Positions 1 through 7,578 of a DNA stretch of 24,404 bases are shown here, in pieces. The DNA is taken from positions 1 through 24,404 of the forward strand of contig DASYRM010000106.1 in NCBI GenBank assembly GCA_036004405.1. The letters are read 5' to 3'. Position 1 is the first letter of the stretch, and each line of letters begins with the position of its first letter. Both the position numbers and the translations under genes were made by a program. This stretch comes from DASYRM01 sp036004405. GTDB taxonomy: Bacteria; Acidobacteriota; Vicinamibacteria; Vicinamibacterales; UBA2999. The notes under the pieces are model-generated. The model was not told the origin of the DNA. It did not search any database and was given only the letters and a program-made list of their open reading frames with translations.

Positions 1-2
1 CG

Positions 3-515
3 CCGCCCTCGGCGGCGCAGCTGGAGCAGGAGATCTTCGCCAGGGGGTTCGCGCAGGGGCAGCAGGCCGCGGGCGCGGCCGCGCAGCAGGAGACGGCGGC
101 GCTGGCCAAGAAGCTTGCGGCCACGCTCGACGATCTGGTCCGGGTGCGCAACGAGATGATCCGCCACACCGAGAAGCAGATGGTGCAGCTGGCGCTGGCG
201 GTGGCCCGCCGTGTGCTGCACCGCGAAGTGTCGGTCGACCCGACCGTGCTGCTGACGATGATGCGCGTCGCGCTCGAGCGGGTGAGCGACGCCGCCCGCG
301 TCACCGTCCGCCTGCATCCGGCCGACCACCAGAGCGTCACCGCCGCGCTCGCCGACTCGCCCACGAGCGAACAGGTCACGCTGGCCGCCGACGCGCGGAT
401 CCCGCGCGGCGGCTGCAAGGTCGAATCGGAGTACGGCGACATCGACGCCGGCGTGGACGCGCAGATCCAGGAGATTGCGCGCGCCCTGCTCGGCGACAAG
501 GGCGCGGGGGCGTAG
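3..515 (+). CDS. fliH: FliH, flagellar export ATPase regulator (5'-truncated by window edge)
   Basis: The frame is open from base 3 to the TAG at 513-515, so the start lies upstream of the window; 170 codons are visible. The first part is Ala/Gln/Glu-rich and would form the long helical region typical of FliH (E-I-F-A-R-G-F-A-Q-G, then many Q/A/E). The C-terminal half (from about base 144) is a globular FliH/HrpE-like domain containing VARRVLHREVSVDP and a DARIPRGGCKVES stretch matching the conserved 'gGC.ie...g.iDa..' end of the family. FliH binds FliI and holds it at the export gate/C-ring. The downstream GTG of fliI overlaps this stop (TAGTG), implying coupling. The identification rests on the domain pattern plus the fliI-fliJ neighbours. 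Confidence 0.9.
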   Translation, partial: PPSAAQLEQEIFARGFAQGQQAAGAAAQQETAALAKKLAATLDDLVRVRNEMIRHTEKQMVQLALAVARRVLHREVSVDPTVLLTMMRVALERVSDAARVTVRLHPADHQSVTAALADSPTSEQVTLAADARIPRGGCKVESEYGDIDAGVDAQIQEIARALLGDKGAGA

Positions 516-1825
516 TGGCCGCCGAGGCGTTCTCGCTCAAGGGGTATCAGGACCGGCTGGCCACGATCGAGGCCGCGCCGATCGTCGGCCGCGTCGTCCG
601 CACGGTGGGCCTGCTGATCGAATCCAACGGCCCCCGGGCCTCAGTGGGCTCGATCTGCGAGATTGCCGCCAGCAGCGGCCCGCCGCTCACCGTCGAGGTG
701 GTCGGCTTTGAGGGCTCGACGCTGCTCACGGTGCCGCTCGGCGACACGTCCGGCATCCGCCCCGGCGACCGGGTCGTGACCCGCGGCAGCGTCGCGTCGG
801 TGCCGGTGGGCCGCGCGCTGCTCGGCCGCGTGGTGGACGCGCTCGGCAACCCGCTCGACGGCGCCAAGCTGAATCTCCCGCACCACTACCCGCTGCGCCC
901 GGCGCCGCTCAACCCGCTGGCCCGCGATCCGGTGGCCAAGCCGATCGGCACGGGCGTCCGGGCCATCGACGGCCTGCTGACCTGCGGCCGCGGCCAGCGC
1001 GTGGGGCTCTTCGGCGGCAGCGGCGTGGGCAAGAGCACGCTGCTCGGCATGCTGACGCGGGGCACCGCCGCCGACGTGATCGTGCTCGGCCTGGTGGGCG
1101 AACGCGGCCGCGAGGTGCGCGGCTTCCTCGATCACGACCTCGGCCCCGAGGGGCGCAAGCGGTCGGTGGTCGTGGTGTCCACCTCGGACAATCCGCCGCT
1201 GCTGCGCATGCGCGCCGCCTACACCGCCACCTCGATTGCGGAGTTCTTCCGCGATCAGGGGATGAACGTGCTGCTGCTGATGGATTCGGTGACCCGCTTC
1301 GCCATGGCGCAGCGCGAGGTCGGCCTGGCGGCCGGCGAGCCGCCGACCACGAAGGGCTATCCGCCGTCGGTGTTCGCCGAACTGCCGGCGCTGCTCGAAC
1401 GCGCCGGCGCGGTGCGGGGCAAGGGCAGCATCACCGCGATGTACACCGTGCTCGTGGACGGCGACGACCACAACGAGCCGATTGCCGACGCCGTGCGCGC
1501 GATTCTCGATGGGCACGTCGTGCTGTCGCGCGATCTGGCGTCGCGCAACCACTATCCCGCCATCGACGTGCTGCGCAGCGTGAGCCGCACGATGCCCGAC
1601 GTGACCGACGCGGGCCATCGCGCCAAGGCCGGCACCGTCCGCGGCTGGATGGCGGCGATTCGCGATACCGAGGATCTGGTCAGCGTCGGCGCCTACGTGC
1701 CGGGGTCGAACCCGAAGGTGGACGAGGCCCGGGCGCGCGCCGAGGCGATTGACGGCTTCCTGTGTCAGCCCGCCGACACGCTGTGCGGCTTTGCCGACGC
1801 CTCCAGGGCGTTGCAGGAGCTCTGA
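515..1825 (+). CDS. fliI: FliI, flagellum-specific export ATPase
   Basis: 436 aa, normal length for FliI. It energises export of flagellar axial proteins through the type III gate. A beta-barrel N-terminus is followed by the RecA-like core: P-loop GGSGVGKST at about residues 167-175, Walker B LLLMDSVTR at about 250-258, and the flagellar/type III ATPase signature PPSVFAELPALLERAG at about residue 283. These features are closer to the type III ATPase family than to F1 beta. The GTG start at 515 shares one base with the fliH stop and gives the conserved N-terminus; an internal ATG would cut into the barrel. It is followed after 1 nt by fliJ. Confidence 0.97.
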   Translation: MAAEAFSLKGYQDRLATIEAAPIVGRVVRTVGLLIESNGPRASVGSICEIAASSGPPLTVEVVGFEGSTLLTVPLGDTSGIRPGDRVVTRGSVASVPVGRALLGRVVDALGNPLDGAKLNLPHHYPLRPAPLNPLARDPVAKPIGTGVRAIDGLLTCGRGQRVGLFGGSGVGKSTLLGMLTRGTAADVIVLGLVGERGREVRGFLDHDLGPEGRKRSVVVVSTSDNPPLLRMRAAYTATSIAEFFRDQGMNVLLLMDSVTRFAMAQREVGLAAGEPPTTKGYPPSVFAELPALLERAGAVRGKGSITAMYTVLVDGDDHNEPIADAVRAILDGHVVLSRDLASRNHYPAIDVLRSVSRTMPDVTDAGHRAKAGTVRGWMAAIRDTEDLVSVGAYVPGSNPKVDEARARAEAIDGFLCQPADTLCGFADASRALQEL

Positions 1826-1826
1826 G

Positions 1827-2297
1827 ATGGAACCGGTCTTCACATTTCGCGCGCAACCCGCACTCGACGTGCGGAAGCGCGAGCTCGACGCCCGGCGCCG
1901 CGAGCTGGCGACCGCGGAGTGGGAACTGCGCGCGGCGCGTCAGCTCTTCACGGAAGCGGAACAGACATTGCGCGACGCGCACGACCGCGCGCGCGACACG
2001 CTGTGCCACGCGGGCATCGAGCAGTACGTCTGGCACCGGGTTTGGATTGATCGCGTGGAGCGCGCCAAGGCCGCCCACGCGGTGTCGGTGGCGCAGCGTC
2101 AGGACGACGTGGCGAAGGCGGCGGCCTCGTGCCGCAGGGCCAAGCAGCGTGTGGACGCGATGGAGAAGTTGAAAGAGAAGGCGCTGGCCGCGTGGGAACA
2201 CGAGGCGCGCCTGCGGGAACAGCGGGAGCTCGACGCGCTGGCGACGATGCGGTTCGTCTCCGACGTCCGGGCCCGCGCAAGGAGGCAGGCATCGTGA
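1827..2297 (+). CDS. fliJ: FliJ, flagellar export coiled-coil protein
   Basis: 156 aa, the usual FliJ size. The protein starts MEPVFTFRAQPALDVRKRELD, matching the family pattern 'f.Fr.q..Ld.r...e...' and is almost all charged helix with heptad-like spacing and no membrane segment. FliJ forms the central stalk of the FliI ring and cycles export chaperones. The ATG at 1827, one base after the fliI stop, is chosen over an in-frame upstream ATG at 1749 because the extra residues would lie inside fliI. The end overlaps flgD by GTGA. Sequence identity in FliJ is always weak, so the call leans partly on position. Confidence 0.9.
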   Translation: MEPVFTFRAQPALDVRKRELDARRRELATAEWELRAARQLFTEAEQTLRDAHDRARDTLCHAGIEQYVWHRVWIDRVERAKAAHAVSVAQRQDDVAKAAASCRRAKQRVDAMEKLKEKALAAWEHEARLREQRELDALATMRFVSDVRARARRQAS

Positions 2298-2581
2298 GCA
2301 TTGGCAGCACCACTCCGCTCGGACCGGCGACCGACCCGACGACCGCGAACACCACCAAGCCCCGCAACGACGGGCTGGGGCGCGACGCATTCCTGCAGCT
2401 GCTCGTGACGCAGATGAGCCATCAGAACCCGCTGCAGCCCCAGGAGGACGGCGCGTTCATCGCGCAGCTCGCGCAGTTCAGCTCGCTCGAGCAGCTCACC
2501 AACATCGAGGGCACGCTGAAGGGCATGGCCGACGCCATGGGCGTCATCCTGCCCGAGAAGACGTCAACGAAGAAGTCGTAG
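2294..2581 (+). CDS. flgD: FlgD, hook assembly (hook-cap) protein, short form
   Basis: 95 aa starting at GTG 2294, which overlaps the fliJ stop (GTGA) and has a strong AAGGAGG at 2279-2285. It contains the conserved FlgD N-terminal module: GRDAFLQLLVTQMSHQNPLQPQEDGAFIAQLAQFSSLEQL (split here only as description), which targets FlgD to the growing hook tip and marks it for export. Family members of the enterobacterial type are over 200 aa and carry C-terminal Ig-like/tudor-like domains; these are absent here. Short FlgD proteins are known in several phyla. The stop TAG is part of the GTAG head of a palindromic repeat (2578-2627), so the element may define the present C-terminus. Confidence 0.93.
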   Translation: MSIGSTTPLGPATDPTTANTTKPRNDGLGRDAFLQLLVTQMSHQNPLQPQEDGAFIAQLAQFSSLEQLTNIEGTLKGMADAMGVILPEKTSTKKS

Positions 2582-2627
2582 GGGCCGGCTTCAGCCGGCC
2601 CAGGGGCCGCCTGAAGGCGGCCCCTAC
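2578..2627. repeat. REP-doublet-like element between flgD and flgE
   Basis: A 50-bp composite palindrome. Its ends are GTAGGGGCC (2578-2586) and the exact inverse GGCCCCTAC (2619-2627). Inside are two perfect hairpins: 2582-2601 (stem GGGCCGGCT/AGCCGGCCC) and 2602-2625 (stem AGGGGCCGCC/GGCGGCCCCT, loop TGAA). Two GTAG-headed palindromes in inverted orientation is the plan of REP doublets (REPINs). There is no T-run after either hairpin, so it does not look like a classical intrinsic terminator. It lies directly before the flgE Shine-Dalgarno and includes the flgD stop codon. Confidence 0.8.
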
Positions 2628-2640
2628 AAAGGAGCACTCA

Positions 2641-3933
2641 ATGGCAGTTGGATCTTTCTCGGCGGGCCTTTCCGGGCTGAACGCCAACTCGGTCTACCTG
2701 AACGTCATCGGCAACAACCTCGCGAACATAAATACGATCGGTTTCAAGAGCAGCGCGGTGACCTTCATGGACCTCGTCAGCCAGACGACGGGCGGATCGA
2801 GCATCAACCCGATGCAGGTCGGCCTGGGCGTGGTGACGGGCTCGATGTCGCCGGTGTTCAACCAGGGCGCCATCGAGAGCACGGGCGAGCCGACCAACGC
2901 CGCCATCCAGGGCGCCGGCTTCTTCGTGGTCAAGAGCCCCGACCAGGCGCAGTTCTACAGCCGCGCCGGCAACTTCAGCCTGAACAGCGAAGGCGTGCTG
3001 ATCAGCCCGGACGGCTACCGCGTCCAGGGCTTCAGCCAGATCGACGCGACGACCGGCGACATCATCACCACGGGCCAGCCGGGCGACATCGTGGTGCCGG
3101 CCGGCGTGCTGCGCGACCCGATTCAGACGACGCGCATCCTGATGCAGTCGAACCTCGACTCGGGCGCCTCGGTGGGCGATACCTTCGACACGCCGATGCA
3201 GATCTTCGACTCGCTCGGCGAGTCGCACGTGGTCACGATCACCTTCACCAAGACGCTCGGCGGCTGGGACTGGGACATGACGGTGCCGGGCGATGAAGTG
3301 GCGCCGGCGTCGCTCACGCCGGTGAGCATCGCGGCGGGCGCCCTGACCTTCGACGGCGACGGACAGGTGGCGAGCTTCACGCCCACCGCGCCGGCCGCCG
3401 GCGGCGGTGCCGCGCCGGCCATTACCGACGTCACCTTCACCGCGCCCGCGTGGGCCAACGGCGCCACCTCGGCCGCGATCACCTGGGACATCGTCGACGA
3501 CAACGACGTGGTGCAGCTCACCGGCTTCGCCTCGCCCTCGGCCACCGCGTCGAAGGTCCAGAACGGCGCGGCCGCCGGCAAGATCGACAACATCAGCATC
3601 AACGTCGACGGATCGATCGTGGCGACCTTCGGCGCCGGTCAGACGGTGTCGATTGCCAAGATCGCCATCGCCAACTTCAACAACCCCAAGGGTCTGGTGA
3701 AGATGGGCTCGAACCGCTACGGCGAGAGCCAGGCGTCGGGCATCCCGAACGTCGGCACCGCCGGCACCGGCGGCCGCGGCACGCTGATCGGGTCGGCGCT
3801 CGAGCAGTCCAACGTGGACATGGCGCAGCAGTTCACCCAGATGATCCTGGCCCAGCGCGGCTACCAGGCGAACTCGAAGACGATCACCGTCTCCGACGAA
3901 GTCCTGATGGACACGCTGAACCTGAAGCGGTAA
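2641..3933 (+). CDS. flgE: FlgE, flagellar hook protein
   Basis: 430 aa, in the normal hook-protein range. The N-terminus (FSAGLSGLNANSVYLNVIGNNLANINTIGFK) is the rod/hook family signature, and the C-terminus (SALEQSNVDMAQQFTQMILAQRGYQANSKTI...LMDTLNLKR) is the matching D0 helix. Between them are the D1/D2 parts, including GAGFFVV and the YSRAGNFSLNSEG motif, and an Ala/Gly-rich variable region at about residues 225-320. FlgE polymerises into the universal joint outside the cell. The ATG at 2641 is preceded by AAAGGAG at about 2628-2633. Position after flgD and before fliK is that of a hook operon. A distinction from FlgG/FlgF is supported by length and by the large insert. Confidence 0.95.
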   Translation: MAVGSFSAGLSGLNANSVYLNVIGNNLANINTIGFKSSAVTFMDLVSQTTGGSSINPMQVGLGVVTGSMSPVFNQGAIESTGEPTNAAIQGAGFFVVKSPDQAQFYSRAGNFSLNSEGVLISPDGYRVQGFSQIDATTGDIITTGQPGDIVVPAGVLRDPIQTTRILMQSNLDSGASVGDTFDTPMQIFDSLGESHVVTITFTKTLGGWDWDMTVPGDEVAPASLTPVSIAAGALTFDGDGQVASFTPTAPAAGGGAAPAITDVTFTAPAWANGATSAAITWDIVDDNDVVQLTGFASPSATASKVQNGAAAGKIDNISINVDGSIVATFGAGQTVSIAKIAIANFNNPKGLVKMGSNRYGESQASGIPNVGTAGTGGRGTLIGSALEQSNVDMAQQFTQMILAQRGYQANSKTITVSDEVLMDTLNLKR

Positions 3934-3939
3934 TCGACG

Positions 3940-5394
3940 GTGGTCAACGCCCCGATTTTTCCGTTCCCGACCGCCGGCGGCGTCAACGCGCCGCGGCGGT
4001 CGATGTCGCCACCGGCTGCGAACGGCGACGGCTTCGCCGGCGCGATGGACGACGCGCTCGACCCGCCGCGCACGCTGCGAGGCGACGACAGCGCTGCGCG
4101 TGCGCCGCGCCGGGCCGAGCCGGCACGGGCGCGCGGCACATCCGAGAGCAAGGCGGCCGCGCCCTCGCGCACGTCCGCCAACTCTCAGAAGGCGGTGTCG
4201 GCAAAGAAGGCCGATCGTGCCGAGGAGCCGGACCAGAAGACCGCCCCCGACCGCGACGACGAGCCGTGCACCGACGACAGCACGGCCGCCGACTCGCCGG
4301 CGCAGCCGGCCGCCGCGGCCAAGACCGACGCCGCACAGGGAGACACCCCGGCCGAACCCGCCAAGGATGCCGCCACTGAAACGGCTGCCGAACAGGCGAG
4401 CGCGGTTGCGACGAACGCCGCGGATCTGATCGCCGGCGACGATGAAGACGCGGGCACGCCTGCCGCTGGCGACCAGATGGCGCGTGGCCGCCGCTGGGAA
4501 GCGCCGGTGGCCGATCAGGCCGGCGAGCAGGGCAAGACGGTTCGCAACGGCGCCGCTCGCGGTGCCGGAGCCGCGGCGTCGCCGGGCCTGAGGCTCGGCC
4601 ACGGGGCGGCGGCAGTGCCGATCGAGGCCACCGGCACGACCGGTGTGCCGCTCGCCGAGACGGCGCACCAGGCCGCCGTGGTCGCGCAGGGCGACGCGAG
4701 CGCGGGAGCGGCCGCAAAGAGCGGCGCGGTGACACAGGCCATCGAGACCGCCGCCTCCACGCCGCAGACGGCGTCGGCTGCCGATGCCGCGACGGCGATC
4801 GAGAACGCGGTGGCCGCCGTCGAGTCCGTGGCCGTCGTGGAGACGTCCGCCGGCGGCGACGCTGGTGGAACCGAGACGCGCGAGCAGGCACAGCCGAAGC
4901 CGCAGTCGTCGGCATCCCAGACGAACATCAGCGAGACCGCGGCCGCCGGCGGACCCGCCGAGGGGGTGCGCTTCACGCTGAACAGCGCCACGGGGAACGC
5001 CGCCTACGCCAACGCCACGCCGCGCCACGAGGAAGCGATGCTCCCGCAGATCGTGCAGAGCATCCGCCTGCACGCCGTGCAGGGCACCACCGAGGCGCGC
5101 GTCCAGCTGAAGCCGGAGCACCTCGGCGTGTTGAACATCACGCTGAAGGTGGAGCAGAACCAGGTGACCGCGACGATCCAGGCCGACGTGGCCGCCGTCC
5201 GGTCATGGATCGAGTCCCACGAAGCGTCGCTGCGGCAGGCTCTGTCGGAGCAGGGGCTGCACCTGGCGAAGCTGGTCGTCCACGAGGACGGGCAGCAGGC
5301 GTCGAAGGACGAACACGACGGCGAGCGCCCGCGCCGCCAGCCGCGCCGCCGATCGTGGCGCGACGAAGAAGCCACCTTCGAAGTGCTCGTGTAG
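3940..5394 (+). CDS. fliK: FliK, hook-length control protein
   Basis: 484 aa. The first ~360 residues are low-complexity, rich in Ala, Asp, Thr and Glu, as expected for the extended ruler part. The C-terminal ~85 residues (about 365-450) are a Flg_hook domain: VQLKPEHLGVLNITLKVEQN, then VTATIQADVAAVRSWIESHEASLRQAL, then SEQGLHLAKLVVHED, which contacts FlhB to switch substrate specificity. The last 30 residues are strongly basic. GTG 3940 lies 6 nt after flgE; there is no convincing Shine-Dalgarno there, and ATG 4003 is an alternative start 21 residues in. The stop is followed by the longest non-coding gap in the window. Confidence 0.88.
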   Translation: MVNAPIFPFPTAGGVNAPRRSMSPPAANGDGFAGAMDDALDPPRTLRGDDSAARAPRRAEPARARGTSESKAAAPSRTSANSQKAVSAKKADRAEEPDQKTAPDRDDEPCTDDSTAADSPAQPAAAAKTDAAQGDTPAEPAKDAATETAAEQASAVATNAADLIAGDDEDAGTPAAGDQMARGRRWEAPVADQAGEQGKTVRNGAARGAGAAASPGLRLGHGAAAVPIEATGTTGVPLAETAHQAAVVAQGDASAGAAAKSGAVTQAIETAASTPQTASAADAATAIENAVAAVESVAVVETSAGGDAGGTETREQAQPKPQSSASQTNISETAAAGGPAEGVRFTLNSATGNAAYANATPRHEEAMLPQIVQSIRLHAVQGTTEARVQLKPEHLGVLNITLKVEQNQVTATIQADVAAVRSWIESHEASLRQALSEQGLHLAKLVVHEDGQQASKDEHDGERPRRQPRRRSWRDEEATFEVLV

Positions 5395-5396
5395 TC

Positions 5397-5420
5397 GTGG
5401 GGGCCGCCTTCAGGCGGCCC
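5397..5420. repeat. REP-like palindrome with GTGG head, after fliK
   Basis: GTGG at 5397-5400 is followed by a perfect 8-bp hairpin, stem GGGCCGCC (5401-5408), loop TTCA, stem GGCGGCCC (5413-5420). The stem sequence is the same as one half of the element after flgD. No T-run follows. Confidence 0.7.
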
Positions 5421-5428
5421 GTCGGTGA

Positions 5429-5457
5429 CGGACCGCCGACACCTTGTCGGCGGTCCG
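5429..5457. repeat. Perfect 12-bp hairpin after fliK, possible transcription end
   Basis: Stem CGGACCGCCGAC (5429-5440), loop ACCTT, stem GTCGGCGGTCCG (5446-5457). It immediately follows the hairpin at 5401-5420. It could attenuate or end the upstream transcript or protect a 3' end, but lacks the T-run of an intrinsic terminator, so I class it as a repeat. Together with the neighbouring hairpin it fills the first third of the fliK-fliL gap (5395-5550). Confidence 0.65.
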
Positions 5458-5522
5458 AACCATCGAGCGCGCGATTTCCTTCGATTTTCCTCACGTTCAA
5501 GCGGTTCACCCCCCGGCCGACG

Positions 5523-5538
5523 CGGCATTCGACTTGCT
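5523..5538 (+). promoter_or_regulatory. Candidate sigma-54 promoter upstream of fliL
   Basis: The gap has GGCAT at 5524-5528 and TTGCT at 5534-5538, with GG and GC separated by exactly 10 nt, matching the -24/-12 pattern TGGCAY-N5-TTGCW except for C in place of the first T. The region 5458-5550 is less GC-rich than its surroundings, as a promoter region may be. Against it: transcription would start near 5549, only about 2 nt before the fliL ATG at 5551, requiring leaderless translation. No Shine-Dalgarno is visible before that ATG, which is at least consistent. Confidence 0.35.
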
Positions 5539-5550
5539 CGACCGTGGGGT

Positions 5551-6072
5551 ATGTCTGACGCTCCCGCTCCCAAGGCCGAGGCCGCCGCCGCGGACGCCCC
5601 GGCCAAGCCCAAGTCGAAGCTCCCGTTGATCGCCGGAGCCGCCGTGCTCGTGCTGGCGGGTGCCGGCGGAGGCGGCTACTGGTGGTGGTCGCATCGCGCC
5701 CCCGCCGACCCCAAAGCCGCGGAGGCGGCCGAGAAGGTGGAGCCGCACACCCCGGACGACGCCGGCATCGTGGGCTTCGATCCGTTCGTCGCCAACCTGG
5801 CCGACGAAGGGGGCACGCGCTTCCTGCGGGCGTCGCTGAAGCTCGTGGTCGCCGGCGCGGAGACCGCCAAGGAAGTCGAGGAGAACGCCGTGGAGCGCGC
5901 GCAGCTCCAGTCCGCGATTCTCGAGATCCTCACGGTGCACACCGCCGAGCAGCTGGTCACGCCGGAAGGCAAGACGGCGCTCAAGAAGGAAATCCTCGAG
6001 AAGACCGGGCACGTGCTGCACTCCGCCAAGGTCACCGACGTGCTCTTCACCGAGTTCGTCGTCCAGTTCTAG
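5551..6072 (+). CDS. fliL: FliL, basal-body-associated membrane protein
   Basis: 173 aa. A short Pro/Ala/Lys cytoplasmic tail is followed by one membrane segment at about residues 24-44 (LPLIAGAAVLVLAGAGGGGYWWW), then a periplasmic domain with the FliL hallmarks: a GFDPFVANLAD..TRFLRASLKLVV strand pair, ILEILTVHTAEQLVTPEGKTALKKEIL, and the C-terminal VTDVLFTEFVVQF. FliL surrounds or supports the stator near the motor. The ATG at 5551 is chosen over an in-frame ATG at 5425 because the extra stretch encodes the intergenic hairpins. It heads a new run of tightly packed genes. Confidence 0.93.
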   Translation: MSDAPAPKAEAAAADAPAKPKSKLPLIAGAAVLVLAGAGGGGYWWWSHRAPADPKAAEAAEKVEPHTPDDAGIVGFDPFVANLADEGGTRFLRASLKLVVAGAETAKEVEENAVERAQLQSAILEILTVHTAEQLVTPEGKTALKKEILEKTGHVLHSAKVTDVLFTEFVVQF

Positions 6073-6086
6073 CGAGGCGCCCATTC

Positions 6087-6389
6087 ATGGCTGAAAACAC
6101 CCTCGTCAAGGCTGGAGCCTCCACCCCCGTGCTCGACCAGTTTGCCTCGCTGAGCGACGTCACCTGCGAGGTGGCCGTCGTGCTCGGCACCGGGCGGATG
6201 TCGGTGCGCGAGTGCCTGTACCTGAAGGCAAAGACGGTCATTCCGCTCGAACAGCCCGCCGGCTCGGACCTGCACGTGCGCATCAACGGCGTGCTCATCG
6301 CGCACGGCGAAGTGGCCATCGTGGACGACAGCACGAACGTCCGCCTCACAGCGATTCTGCCCCCGCCCAGCGCCGAGGACCTGGCGTGA
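6087..6389 (+). CDS. fliN: FliN, C-ring switch protein (short, SpoA domain)
   Basis: 100 aa with essentially only the SpoA/FliN domain: VTCEVAVVLGTGRMSVRECLYLKAKTVIPLEQ, then DLHVRINGVLIAHGEVAIVDDSTNVRLTAI, followed by a Pro-rich tail. FliN forms the lower C-ring and receives export complexes through FliH. Its place between fliL and fliO is the classical fliN position. ATG 6087 is 14 nt after the fliL stop with a GAGG at about 6074-6077. The window holds a second, longer FliN-type gene at 14978-15760, beside fliM. The stop overlaps the fliO GTG. Confidence 0.92.
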   Translation: MAENTLVKAGASTPVLDQFASLSDVTCEVAVVLGTGRMSVRECLYLKAKTVIPLEQPAGSDLHVRINGVLIAHGEVAIVDDSTNVRLTAILPPPSAEDLA

Positions 6390-6649
6390 ACGGATTCCTG
6401 GCCGTCCTGATCGTCCTCGGTCTCGTGGTGGCGCTGGCCTGGCTGCTGCGCCGCGGGTCGCTGGGCGCTCTCACCGGGCGCGGCGGCGCCATCAACGTGG
6501 AAACCGCGGTGGCGCTCGGCGAGCGCCGCTCGCTCGTGATCGTCTCGGTCGAGGGCCGGCGGCTGCTGCTGGGGCTGACCCCGACGGCCATGTCGCTGGT
6601 TACGGAACTTGGGCCGCCCCCGTCGCCGTCCGCGGAGGTGCGCTCGTGA
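6386..6649 (+). CDS. fliO: FliO, export-gate assembly membrane protein
   Basis: 87 aa. One N-terminal transmembrane helix (FLAVLIVLGLVVALAWLLRR, residues 4-23) is followed by a small soluble domain with INVETAVALGERRSLVIVSVEGRRLLLGLTP, the FliO pattern ('...l..g.r..lvlVev.g...LlGvt...i'). FliO helps FliP assemble in the inner membrane. The GTG start at 6386 overlaps the fliN stop (GTGA), and the stop overlaps fliP the same way, so translation is probably coupled through all three genes. FliO diverges fast, but sequence and position agree. Confidence 0.9.
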   Translation: MNGFLAVLIVLGLVVALAWLLRRGSLGALTGRGGAINVETAVALGERRSLVIVSVEGRRLLLGLTPTAMSLVTELGPPPSPSAEVRS

Positions 6650-7308
6650 ACTCGGTCGATCTGCAGGTCAACGGCGTCGGCGCCATCTCGGCGCCGCTGC
6701 CGATCATCCTGCTGCTCACGCTCATCTCGTTCCTGCCGGCCATTCTGGTGACGATGACGTGTTTCACGCGCATCGCCATCGTCTTCCACTTTCTGCGGCA
6801 GGCGCTCGGCACCCAGGAAATGCCGTCCAACCAGGTGCTGATCGGGCTGGCGCTCTTCCTGACCATCTTCATCATGGCGCCCGTCGGCGCGCGCATCAAC
6901 GAGCTGGCGGTGGCGCCGGTGATGAACGGCCAGATCACCGTCAACGAGGGGATTCAGCGCGGCGCGCCGCCGCTGCGCGATTTCATGCTCAAGCAGACGC
7001 GCGAGAACGATCTCAAGCTGTTCCTCGAGTTGAGCAAGGCTCCGAAGCCGAAGAGCAAGGACGAGCTCCCGATGACCGTGGTCATCCCGGCCTATGCGAT
7101 CTCCGAGCTCAAGACCGGCTTTCAGATGGGTTTCTTCCTGTTCGTTCCGTTCCTCATCATCGACCTCGTCGTGTCCACCACGCTCCTCTCGATGGGCATG
7201 ATGCAGCTGCCGCCGGCCATGATCTCGCTGCCGTTCAAGGTGCTGCTGTTCGTGATGATCGATGGCTGGAATCTCGTGGTCGGTTCAATCGTCAGGAGTT
7301 TTGCGTAA
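6646..7308 (+). CDS. fliP: FliP, export-gate core protein
   Basis: 220 aa. Membrane segments at the N-terminus (PLPIILLLTLISFLPAILVTMTCFTRI), the middle (QVLIGLALFLTIFIMAPV) and the C-terminal pair (MGFFLFVPFLIIDLVVSTTLLSMGM; ISLPFKVLLFVMIDGW). Signatures include RIAIVFHFLRQALGTQ and the cytoplasmic/periplasmic loop ending VVIPAYAISELKTGFQ. It has no cleavable signal sequence, unlike the enterobacterial protein. FliP5-FliQ4-FliR1 form the export channel. The GTG at 6646 overlaps the fliO stop; fliQ starts directly after the TAA. Confidence 0.97.
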   Translation: MNSVDLQVNGVGAISAPLPIILLLTLISFLPAILVTMTCFTRIAIVFHFLRQALGTQEMPSNQVLIGLALFLTIFIMAPVGARINELAVAPVMNGQITVNEGIQRGAPPLRDFMLKQTRENDLKLFLELSKAPKPKSKDELPMTVVIPAYAISELKTGFQMGFFLFVPFLIIDLVVSTTLLSMGMMQLPPAMISLPFKVLLFVMIDGWNLVVGSIVRSFA

Positions 7309-7578
7309 ATGCCTGAAGCACTCGTCGTCGGTACCGTCCGCCAGGCCATGGAGATCGCCATCGTCGTGAGCCTGCCCATGCTGCTGGCGGGGCTCGTCGC
7401 CGGCGTGCTGGTCAGCCTGTTTCAGACCGTCACCTCGATCCAGGACAACGTGCTCGCGTTCATCCCGCGCTCCGCGGCGATCTTCGGCGTCTTCGCCCTG
7501 ACCTTTCCGTGGATGCTGCGCGTGATCAGCAGCTTCTCGACCGACATCATCAGGCGGCTGCCCGAGTTCATCCGATGA
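7309..7578 (+). CDS. fliQ: FliQ, export-gate protein
   Basis: 89 aa, the standard FliQ length. Two hydrophobic helices: AMEIAIVVSLPMLLAGLVAGVLVSLFQTVTSIQDNVLAFIPR and IFGVFALTFPWMLRVISSF. The Q-T-(V/A)-T-S-I-Q-(D/E) stretch after the first helix is highly conserved in FliQ/SctS. The ATG abuts the fliP stop with no gap, and the stop overlaps the fliR ATG (ATGA). Confidence 0.95.
   Translation: MPEALVVGTVRQAMEIAIVVSLPMLLAGLVAGVLVSLFQTVTSIQDNVLAFIPRSAAIFGVFALTFPWMLRVISSFSTDIIRRLPEFIR

Noticed and set aside
2638..5121. An 827-codon open frame on the - strand opposite flgE and fliK
   Set aside because: It is antisense to two clear flagellar genes, is made of Arg/Gly/His/Val-rich sequence with no recognisable domain, and is explained by the scarcity of stop codons in very GC-rich DNA.
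5429..5457. Intrinsic terminator after fliK
   Set aside because: The hairpin is strong, but it is followed by AACCATCG, not a T-run. Pausing or mRNA protection is possible; a classical terminator is not supported.
5425..5550. Upstream in-frame start of fliL at 5425
   Set aside because: The added residues are encoded by the intergenic hairpin and the putative promoter and match nothing in FliL.
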